Positions 6,140-11,417 of a DNA stretch of 11,417 nt are shown here, piece by piece (the first letter of the stretch is position 1; each line of letters begins with the position of its first letter). The DNA is from WACF01 sp040880205. GTDB lineage: Bacteria; Pseudomonadota; Gammaproteobacteria; Pseudomonadales; Cellvibrionaceae. The stretch is taken from NCBI GenBank assembly GCA_040880205.1, contig JBBDIU010000153.1, positions 1 through 11,417 on the forward strand, in the 5' to 3' direction. Position numbers and translations under genes: made by a program. The notes beneath the pieces were generated by a model. That model had not been told where the DNA came from, did no database searches, and was given only the letters and a program-made list of their open reading frames with translations.

Positions 6140-7726
6140 TCAATGACGGAAGTGGCGCATGCCGGTAAATACCATCGCCATATTATGTTCGTCGGCGGCC
6201 GCAATCACTTCCTCGTCGCGCATCGAACCGCCCGGCTGAATGACGCAGCTGATACCCACTTTCGCGGCATTGTCGATGCCGTCCCGGAAGGGAAAGAAGG
6301 CGTCGGAAGCCATGACCGCGCCTGTGACTTCCAAGCCGGCGTGTTCCGCCTTGATGGCTGCAATACGTGCGGAGTTGACCCGGCTCATTTGGCCGGCGCC
6401 GACGCCAATCGTCTGTAGATGCTTGGCGTAGACAATGGCGTTGGACTTTACAAATTTGGCAACCTTCCAGGCAAACAACAAGTCGGCAATTTCGGCTTGG
6501 TCCGGCTTTCGTCGGGTGACGACTTTGAGATCCGATGGCTTGACCATACCCAAGTCGCGGTCCTGTACCAGCAGGCCGCCATTAACGCGTTTGTAATCAA
6601 AAGCGGCGCCGGTGTCTTGCCATCGGCCACAGCTAAGTACGCGCACGTTTTTCTTTTGCGCGGTAATGTTCAGCGCTTCGTCATTGACGCTGGGTGCAAT
6701 AATCACCTCCACAAAATGCTGGCGCTCGGAAATGGCTTGGGCGGTGGCCTGGTCGAATTCACGGTTGAAGGCGAGAATGCCGCCAAAGGCGGATTCCGGG
6801 TCGGTGGCGAACGCCAGTTCGTATGCCTCCCGAATGGTGTCCGCAACGGCAACACCGCAGGGATTGGCATGTTTGACGATGACGCAGCAGGGTTGCTCAA
6901 ACTGCTTGACCGTTTCCAGCGCGGCGTCGGTGTCCGCTATGTTGTTATAGGACAGCGCTTTGCCGTGCAATTGTTTGGCAGTGGCAACGGAGGCTTCCGT
7001 CACTTTGCTCTCGTTCTCTATGTAAAACGCGGATCGTTGATGCGGGTTTTCGCCGTAGCGCAAGGCCTGGGCTTTTTTGAATTGCAGGTTGTAAGTGCGG
7101 GGAAAGGTGTCGTCGCCACCCGGGGCAAGACGTCCCAGGTAGTTTGCAATGGCGCCGTCGTAGGCGGCAGTGTGTTCATAGGCCTGAACGGCCAGATCAA
7201 AACGCTGTTCCATGGACAGGCAGCCATCGTTGGCGTCCAGGCTTGCAATGAGGTCGCCGTAGTTGGCGGGATTGACCACTATGGCCACATCTTTATGGTT
7301 CTTGGCCGCGGCTCGCACCATGGTTGGGCCACCGATATCGATATTCTCAATGGCGTCTTCCAGACTACAGGCGGGATTGGCCACGGTTTTTTCCAAGGGA
7401 TAGAGGTTTACCACCACCATGTCGATGGGATCGATGCCGTGTTGGGCCATTATCCCGTCGTCAATCCCGCGCCGGCCCAGAATGCCGCCGTGGACCTTGG
7501 GATGCAGGGTCTTGACCCGCCCGTCCATCATCTCCGGGTGGCCGGTGTGGTCGGCCACCTCAATGGCGGCAATATTGTTGTCTTTGAGCTGTTTGTAGGT
7601 ACCGCCGGTGGAGAGTATTTCCACGCCGTGTTTCTGCAAGACTTGGGCGAATTCGATGAGCTGGGATTTGTCGGAAACACTGATCAGTGCGCGGCGGATT
7701 TTGACGAGACCGCTCGAAGTTGTCAT
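6140..7726 (-). CDS. purH: Bifunctional AICAR formyltransferase / IMP cyclohydrolase
   Basis: This 528-residue protein catalyses the last two steps of IMP synthesis: formylation of AICAR with 10-formyl-THF, then ring closure. The N-terminal cyclohydrolase (MGS-like) domain carries RRALISVSDKS, STGGTYKQL and VKTLHPKVHGGILGRR. The C-terminal transformylase domain carries QALRYGENPHQ, SYNNIADTDAALE, the catalytic Lys285-His286 of KHANPCG, DPESAFGGI, FVKSNAIVYA, GAGQMSRVNSA and IQPGGSMRDEEVI. It ends in the usual MVFTGMRHFRH. I chose ATG 7726 because GGAAAGG ends five bases upstream; a GTG at 7732 lies within that site. Length agrees with E. coli PurH. purD follows after 45 bases and fis lies 320 bases upstream, so purH either has its own promoter in that spacer or reads through from fis. 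Confidence 0.96.
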   Translation of the reverse strand: MTTSSGLVKIRRALISVSDKSQLIEFAQVLQKHGVEILSTGGTYKQLKDNNIAAIEVADHTGHPEMMDGRVKTLHPKVHGGILGRRGIDDGIMAQHGIDPIDMVVVNLYPLEKTVANPACSLEDAIENIDIGGPTMVRAAAKNHKDVAIVVNPANYGDLIASLDANDGCLSMEQRFDLAVQAYEHTAAYDGAIANYLGRLAPGGDDTFPRTYNLQFKKAQALRYGENPHQRSAFYIENESKVTEASVATAKQLHGKALSYNNIADTDAALETVKQFEQPCCVIVKHANPCGVAVADTIREAYELAFATDPESAFGGILAFNREFDQATAQAISERQHFVEVIIAPSVNDEALNITAQKKNVRVLSCGRWQDTGAAFDYKRVNGGLLVQDRDLGMVKPSDLKVVTRRKPDQAEIADLLFAWKVAKFVKSNAIVYAKHLQTIGVGAGQMSRVNSARIAAIKAEHAGLEVTGAVMASDAFFPFRDGIDNAAKVGISCVIQPGGSMRDEEVIAAADEHNMAMVFTGMRHFRH

Positions 7727-7797
7727 GGGCACCTTTCCAATTGACTGGTAACGCTAACGTAAGAGGTCAGCAAAGCTTGATTTTGCGACGAGGGGCG

Positions 7798-7827
7798 GCA
7801 GTAACAGTGAAAAATGACTGTTACTGC
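7798..7827. repeat. 11-bp perfect hairpin upstream of purH
   Basis: GCAGTAACAGT at 7798-7808 is exactly inverted at 7817-7827 with an eight-base loop. It lies about 70 bases before the purH start. No T-run follows on minus, so it looks more like an operator or an RNA stability stem than a terminator; I do not recognise it as a known regulator site. Confidence 0.6.
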
Positions 7828-7841
7828 GCTGGTCCTGGTGC

Positions 7842-8011
7842 TATTAACCCGGCATCCAAATAGATCGTCCTGATCTATTTGGATGTCACCCTTAAAATGT
7901 GGCGCAGTTATGCGAAACTGCTGGATTTTAAGGGCTCGCATTGGCTGTCGCCAATGACGGCACATCCATATGCCGATATTAACCCGGCATAAACTGCCGC
8001 CGGGTTAATAT
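7842..8011 (-). repeat. Multi-hairpin element with inverted ends in the fis-purH spacer
   Basis: TATTAACCCGGC at 7842-7853 is inverted at 7999-8010, bounding a 169-bp block. The same 14-mer TATTAACCCGGCAT recurs at 7977-7990, so the arm 7999-8011 can pair either locally (13 bp, arms 7976-7988 and 7999-8011) or with 7842-7853. Inside are hairpins with arms 7853-7866/7872-7885 (14 bp, minus loop AGGAC), 7889-7898/7925-7934 (10 bp) enclosing a 6-bp hairpin near 7905-7922, 7939-7944/7951-7956 (6 bp), and 7958-7975 (minus loop ATGGAT). The style matches the elements at 3435-3910, although the end sequences differ. Confidence 0.68.
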
Positions 8012-8046
8012 TAAAAAGTGTATTGCGGTGTAGCCAGACTCGATAC

Positions 8047-8358
8047 TTACAGCAGGCCGTATTGCTTTAATTTTTTGCGCAGAGTACCGCGGTTAAGGCC
8101 CAAAACCTGGGCGGCCTTGGTTTGGTTGTGACGGGTATGTTTCATGACGATTTCAAGCATGGGTGCTTCGACTTCGGCCAGCACCATTTCGTAAACGTCG
8201 GTTACCGATTGGCCGTCCAGGTGCTTGAAGTAGTTGTCCATGGATTGCTCGACGCAATCGCGCAGCGACTGATTCTGGCTAATGGTTGAAAATGGCGTGA
8301 CGTTGGAGGAAGGGACTTCCATGGGTGTTTCTGCAAGTAGCGAGTCTGCTGAGTTCAT
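8047..8358 (-). CDS. fis: DNA-binding protein Fis
   Basis: The 103-residue product is the nucleoid-associated factor Fis, a homodimer that bends DNA and modulates rRNA promoters, recombination and many growth-phase genes. Residues 1-45 give the flexible N-terminal region and first helix (SLRDCVEQSMDNYF), residues 52-75 the long dimer helix (VTDVYEMVLAEVEAPMLEIVMKHT), and 78-101 the helix-turn-helix (NQTKAAQVLGLNRGTLRKKLKQYG), which is nearly invariant in gammaproteobacteria. It is slightly longer than the 98-residue E. coli protein, the difference lying at the N-terminus. Its ATG overlaps the dusB stop as ATGA, so translation is probably coupled, with AGAGAGGA inside dusB as binding site. Cotranscription with dusB matches the well-known dusB-fis operon. 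Confidence 0.96.
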   Translation of the reverse strand: MNSADSLLAETPMEVPSSNVTPFSTISQNQSLRDCVEQSMDNYFKHLDGQSVTDVYEMVLAEVEAPMLEIVMKHTRHNQTKAAQVLGLNRGTLRKKLKQYGLL

Positions 8359-9473
8359 GCTGCGATATCCTCTCTAGTTATTAGCCGTTCAAAAACCTGC
8401 TGAACGTAGGCATGCTGTCGGTCGGGTGAATTAATTGTGTTAAATACTTTGAGGTACTCTTTTGCCTGCTCGGTGATTCGTTTTGCCTGGTCGGTGATTT
8501 GTTTCGAGCTGTCATTGTTTCGTGAATCGGAGTCCGCGGTGCGGAACTGTTCAACGAGTCCGTGTATATACCACTTCACGTGTTTTCGAGCGATACGGAC
8601 ACCTAAATAATCGCCGTAAAATTCGTACAAGGCGCTCAAGTGCTCACCTGCTGTGTTTGCCACGACCGCCAGCGAAGGGGGCGGCATAATGCGGTGATTT
8701 TTTAAGTAGTGGTCAATCTCTCTAATAAGCCAAGGTCGCCCTTGAACGGCCCGGCCGATCATTACTGCTTGAGCACCTGTCCTTTTCAATACGCGAGCTG
8801 CTTTATGCGGCGTGTCGATATCGCCATTGGCGATTACCGGTATTCGCACACTGCGGACAATGGCGGCGATGGTCTCGTACTCCGCGTCGCCGGTAAAGCG
8901 GCAGGCGCGAGTGCGGCCGTGTACTGCCAGGGCCTTAATGCCGGCTTGTTCGGCAATCTTGGCGATTCTCGTTCCATTGCGGCTTGCCGGACACCAACCG
9001 GTGCGAATTTTCAGCGTTACCGGGACGTCGACAGCCGCGACAACCGCATGCAATATGTCGCTGACCAAGACCTCGTCGCGCAATAGCGCTGAACCGGCCG
9101 CTTTGTTGCAAACCTTTTTCGCCGGGCAGCCCATATTGATGTCAATCAGCTGGGCGCCGTGGTCGGCGGCGGCTCTGGCGGCATCTGCCATGGTGGACGC
9201 ATCACTCCCGGCGATTTGAACGCTGCGCGGTACGAACCGACGCGAAAACCTCGTCGCGCAAGCGCCGGCCACTCGACTTGTGGAAGCTTCCTGCCGCAAA
9301 CGCAATCTGGATTTGCGGCTTTGCCACAGCCGGGTATCGGCGGTAAGCATCTCTGATGTGGTTAAACCCGCCCCCATCGCCCGGCAGATACTGCGAAACG
9401 GCACATCGGACACCCCTGCCATCGGCGCAAGGAGTATCTGGCTGTCAATCCTGAAAGGACCGATGTAAAACAC
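8355..9473 (-). CDS. dusB: tRNA-dihydrouridine synthase B, with two unusual insertions
   Basis: This FMN enzyme reduces uridine to dihydrouridine in the tRNA D-loop. The TIM-barrel motifs are complete: ILLAPMAGVSDVPFR (13-27), KSRLRL, VQIAGSD (85-91), INMGCPAKKV with catalytic Cys116, LKIRTGW (154-160), VHGRTR (184-189), VIANGDI (213-219), MIGRAVQGRPW (238-248) and ARKHVKWY (295-302). At 372 residues it is about 50 longer than E. coli DusB. Residues about 60-82 add some 15 residues between RLRL and PRSVQIAG, and residues about 311-340 add a charged segment containing a seven-residue tandem repeat. I chose GTG 9473 (VFYIGPF, aligning with MRIGQYQL) with GGGG upstream; a TTG start at 9533 would add 20 unconserved residues. 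It overlaps fis by four bases. Confidence 0.92.
   Translation of the reverse strand: MFYIGPFRIDSQILLAPMAGVSDVPFRSICRAMGAGLTTSEMLTADTRLWQSRKSRLRLRQEASTSRVAGACATRFSRRFVPRSVQIAGSDASTMADAARAAADHGAQLIDINMGCPAKKVCNKAAGSALLRDEVLVSDILHAVVAAVDVPVTLKIRTGWCPASRNGTRIAKIAEQAGIKALAVHGRTRACRFTGDAEYETIAAIVRSVRIPVIANGDIDTPHKAARVLKRTGAQAVMIGRAVQGRPWLIREIDHYLKNHRIMPPPSLAVVANTAGEHLSALYEFYGDYLGVRIARKHVKWYIHGLVEQFRTADSDSRNNDSSKQITDQAKRITEQAKEYLKVFNTINSPDRQHAYVQQVFERLITREDIAA
8460..8501 (-). repeat. 21-bp tandem repeat inside dusB
   Basis: Two 21-base units, 8460-8480 and 8481-8501, differ at only two or three positions and encode RITEQAK and QITDQAK on minus. The changes (R/Q, E/D) are conservative. The repeat lies in the extra C-terminal segment that other DusB proteins lack and keeps the frame open. 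Confidence 0.85.
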
Positions 9474-9784
9474 GAGACTACCCCAAGGGGCCCTGCAACA
9501 CAGTTTTCCACAACGCACAATGTGAATAGACAAGTCGTGTTGTGTGGTGCGAGAAGGTCACAGGGTTGAGTGCCGAAAAAGGCTGCCTATCATACCGGTA
9601 GATCGCCCGCCGGGGAAAGTGGATTTTGCACGATTCGACGAATTTTTAGGCGGATTCCAGATGCTGTGTCCTTGGCTCGGGCGTTGGGCTAAGGGCCTTT
9701 AGCTGGGGCGGAAAGGTTTTGCTTGTGGTAACTAGGCGGCACCCGCGCGCCTTTGGACTGCGTGTTGCGCGCAATCAAGGCGGC
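9474..9784. other. Leader and promoter region of dusB-fis
   Basis: No separate gene is supported in these 311 bases. Besides the promoter at 9582-9594 and possible Fis sites, it holds an imperfect hairpin (arms 9688-9692 and 9699-9703) and the 10-base palindrome TTGCGCGCAA (9765-9774), just past the stop of the zinc-ribbon gene. Neither stem is followed by a T-run on minus, so no terminator for the upstream gene is evident. Confidence 0.5.
9582..9594 (-). promoter_or_regulatory. Likely dusB-fis promoter
   Basis: On minus, TATGAT (9594-9589) is a strong -10 followed by the G/C-rich discriminator AGGCAG, with a C at 9582 as the likely first base. The -35 is poor (TTTCCC with 18-base spacing). 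A strong -10, weak -35 and GC-rich discriminator are the features of growth-rate and ppGpp/DksA-controlled promoters, and the E. coli dusB-fis promoter is of this kind and starts with C. Two near-consensus Fis half-palindromes (9617-9631 and 9637-9651, one mismatch each) lie just upstream, suggesting autoregulation. The leader to GTG 9473 would be about 110 bases. Confidence 0.55.
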
Positions 9785-11353
9785 TCAGTCGGGAATGTAA
9801 GCGCTGTAGCTTACGGCGTCCGGCCCGGGGTCTAGGATTTCCAAGGACAGGTGCACCGGTTGGTTGCTGGGCATTTCGGTTCGCCCGGCCAGTTCGCCCG
9901 CCAGGTATTCGCGGGGCGTGAAGCGCCGGGCGGCGAGCGTCTCGCCACGAACATTGCTAAAACTCAGCACCAAGTCCGGGAAAGGCTGCTGAAAGGCGGC
10001 GGTGTTGAGCAGAATCGTATCCACCATGAGCGCGCCCTGGGCGCGCGGGTGGGAGCGCACCACCAGATTTGAGGTGCGAATCAAGTTGGGAGCCGCCAGG
10101 GAAGGCACCTGGCAGCCGAGCATCGGGCACAAAGCCGCGTAGATATCACGGTAGGGCTGCTTGCGGCTCAAGGTATCAAACTGCAACCAGGCCACCTGGC
10201 CGACCAGCAGAAGCAGACCAGGGCTGACCAATCCGCCCCACAGCAGGCGTTTCCGCCAGGGACGGCCCTGGTAGAAGGCGAATTCAACCGGTGCGGGTTC
10301 AATGCGGCTCAGCAGTTCGCTGCGATCACCGTCGGCGAAGTAGTCGTCCTCTTCATCGCGATAGTTCTCAAAGGCGGCTTGGTTGGGTTCTGTTGCCCCG
10401 TCGAAGCCTGGCTGAGTCAGCGGTGCGCCATGGGATTCCTCTATGTCATCATCGTCCAGGGCGCTGAAGCTGCCGGTGGTAGCGCGTGAATAGTTGTCGT
10501 ATTCGTCGTCGTCATCGTCGGGCTCTTCGATTTCCAGATCCGCCAGTGGGTTGCGGATCGGTTTGGATTCTGGAGCCCGGGCGGGTGGTTTGGCCTTGGG
10601 AGGCGCAAAGGATACTGATTCGTCGTCATCGTCTTCGAGCAGGCTAACGGCCCAGGATTCATCTGGCTCGTGATCGTCATCATCATCTTTCCTGGCCGCT
10701 TTGGGTCCGCGGTCGAACAGCGACTTTTCCGCGGGCTTCCAGCTATCGAGGTCGAGAAAGCCTTCGCTCAGATCGTCGCCGTAGGCGCTTTTTGGGGGTG
10801 TTTCCTCGTCGTCCGCCAAGGCCATCTCGTCGCTGATCAACAGGTCGTCATCCGCGAACACGTCCTCGGGCGTCTCGTCATCGGCGGCATCAATGGCACT
10901 TTGGTCGAAGCGCAGCATGTTTTCCTGGCCCGCATTGTCGCCGAATTCCTTGGCATCCTTATCGAATTGCCAATTGTCGTCTTCCCCGTACTGCCAGGCC
11001 GTTTGCTTGTCTCCAGGTCGGGTGGCCGATTGCGCGGCCTCGGCCTTTTTCGCTGCCGCGGGGCGGGTGCCGCCAGCTGCCGCTGGCTTTTTGCTGCTGG
11101 CGGGGGGCGTCGTGGTGGCCGTGGGCGACGAACCTACTGGCTTCGTGTATTCGAATTTGGGCATATCCGGACGCGGCGGCGCCGTCGGCTTAGCGCGTGC
11201 GGCCTCGCCACGGGGTGGCACAAGATTGTCCGCGGCCCGGAAAATTTGTAGACAGGACCCGCAGCGCACTGCCCCCTTGGCTGTATTCAGCTGGGCTTCG
11301 GTAATGCGAAACGAGGTTTCGCAGGCGGGACAGCGGGTGATCATGTCGGCCAT
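9785..11353 (-). CDS. Zinc-ribbon (MJ0042-type) and DUF3426 membrane protein
   Basis: The 522-residue protein has three parts. The N-terminal 40 residues are an MJ0042-type zinc ribbon with Cys8, Cys11, Cys31 and Cys34 (RCPACE, VRCGSCL). A long low-complexity region (about 45-355) is first Pro/Ala/Lys-rich and then very acidic, with runs such as DDDDDHEPDE and EEPDDDDDEY. A single membrane helix at about 369-392 (LLWGGLVSPGLLLLVGQVAW) precedes the conserved DUF3426 domain (LCPMLGCQVP, LVVRSHP, LVLSFSN). The ribbon should face the cytoplasm and the C-terminal domain the periplasm. Function is unknown. In many gammaproteobacteria this gene sits between prmA and dusB, as here on its dusB side. 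ATG 11353 is chosen; ATG 11344 is also possible, and neither has a strong ribosome binding site. The acidic linker is longer than usual. Confidence 0.9.
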   Translation of the reverse strand: MADMITRCPACETSFRITEAQLNTAKGAVRCGSCLQIFRAADNLVPPRGEAARAKPTAPPRPDMPKFEYTKPVGSSPTATTTPPASSKKPAAAGGTRPAAAKKAEAAQSATRPGDKQTAWQYGEDDNWQFDKDAKEFGDNAGQENMLRFDQSAIDAADDETPEDVFADDDLLISDEMALADDEETPPKSAYGDDLSEGFLDLDSWKPAEKSLFDRGPKAARKDDDDDHEPDESWAVSLLEDDDDESVSFAPPKAKPPARAPESKPIRNPLADLEIEEPDDDDDEYDNYSRATTGSFSALDDDDIEESHGAPLTQPGFDGATEPNQAAFENYRDEEDDYFADGDRSELLSRIEPAPVEFAFYQGRPWRKRLLWGGLVSPGLLLLVGQVAWLQFDTLSRKQPYRDIYAALCPMLGCQVPSLAAPNLIRTSNLVVRSHPRAQGALMVDTILLNTAAFQQPFPDLVLSFSNVRGETLAARRFTPREYLAGELAGRTEMPSNQPVHLSLEILDPGPDAVSYSAYIPD

Positions 11354-11373
11354 CTGAGTTGATCTTTATAGTT

Positions 11374-11401
11374 AAGTCACTAGTCACTAATCGCTAGTCA
11401 C
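11374..11401. repeat. Four tandem 7-base units upstream of the zinc-ribbon gene
   Basis: Read on plus, the units are AAGTCAC, TAGTCAC, TAATCGC and TAGTCAC, directly adjoining. They lie about 20 bases before the zinc-ribbon gene start. TATAAA on minus at about 11370-11365 follows directly and could serve as a -10, but it would leave almost no leader. The rest of 11354-11417 shows nothing else. Confidence 0.7.
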
Positions 11402-11417
11402 AAGGCGGCGGCTGAAG

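Larger units (their letters stand above)
7727..8046. other. Hairpin-rich spacer between fis and purH
   Basis: No protein gene is supported. Nearest purH is its ribosome binding site (7732-7738). Going upstream there is an 11-bp perfect hairpin (arms 7798-7808 and 7817-7827), then the inverted-repeat-bounded block 7842-8010. No T-run follows any stem on minus, so there is no obvious terminator between fis and purH, and no promoter stands out. The density of perfect stems is far above what I would expect by chance. Confidence 0.7.

Noticed and set aside
6419..7744. Long plus-strand open frame of 441 codons opposite purH
   Set aside because: It is antisense to purH, whose protein carries all family motifs; the plus-strand product has no recognisable domain, and its glycine/valine-rich make-up is what the reverse of this coding sequence gives.
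7976..8011. Rho-independent terminator after fis
   Set aside because: The 13-bp stem is strong, but on minus it is followed by CGGCATATGG with no T-run; on plus there is no gene to terminate.
9070..9261. Frameshifted dusB pseudogene
   Set aside because: The frame is open throughout, all catalytic motifs are intact on both sides of the insertion, and fis is translationally coupled to it.
10670..11251. Plus-strand open frame of 193 codons opposite the DUF3426 gene
   Set aside because: It is an antisense reading of low-complexity DNA that encodes the acidic linker; the run of Ile and Val at its start is the reverse of Asp codons.

Overview
The window reads as chromosomal DNA of a gammaproteobacterium of middling GC. 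The grounds are the gene order zinc-ribbon/DUF3426 gene - dusB - fis - purH - purD on one strand, an arrangement known from pseudomonads and relatives, and a Coq7-type ubiquinone hydroxylase. I cannot name the genus. Nine protein genes are supported. No tRNA, rRNA, CRISPR array, transposase or phage gene was seen.

Layout. Left part: coq7 (minus, 109-777) is divergent from a metallo-beta-lactamase-fold hydrolase (plus, 854-1804), which is followed after 45 bases by a Ycf46-like AAA+ ATPase (plus, 1850-3334). Positions 3335-3939 hold a gene-free stretch full of structured repeats. A small glycine-rich DUF1269-like protein (minus, 3940-4440) and another truncated repeat copy follow. Right part, all on the minus strand: the DUF3426 zinc-ribbon membrane protein (9785-11353), dusB (8355-9473) overlapping fis (8047-8358) by four bases, a hairpin-rich 320-base spacer, then purH (6140-7726) and purD (4811-6094), closed by an intrinsic terminator at 4740-4761.

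How the genes work together. dusB-fis makes a tRNA dihydrouridine synthase and the nucleoid protein Fis from one growth-rate-type promoter. purH and purD supply steps 9/10 and 2 of purine synthesis. coq7 does the last hydroxylation of ubiquinone synthesis. The hydrolase-AAA pair is probably an operon of unknown role.

Most interesting signal. The intergenic spaces contain a family of compact elements (partial at 1-50; 3435-3623; 3685-3910; 4594-4714; probably 7842-8010). They are built from chains of short hairpins, mostly with six-base loops carrying GGA on one strand or the other. Two or three elements are bounded by inverted repeats, and the stems show compensatory base changes between copies. 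The loops resemble the CsrA/RsmA recognition motif. A regulator-binding RNA and a MITE-like DNA repeat are both plausible readings; the sequence alone does not decide between them.
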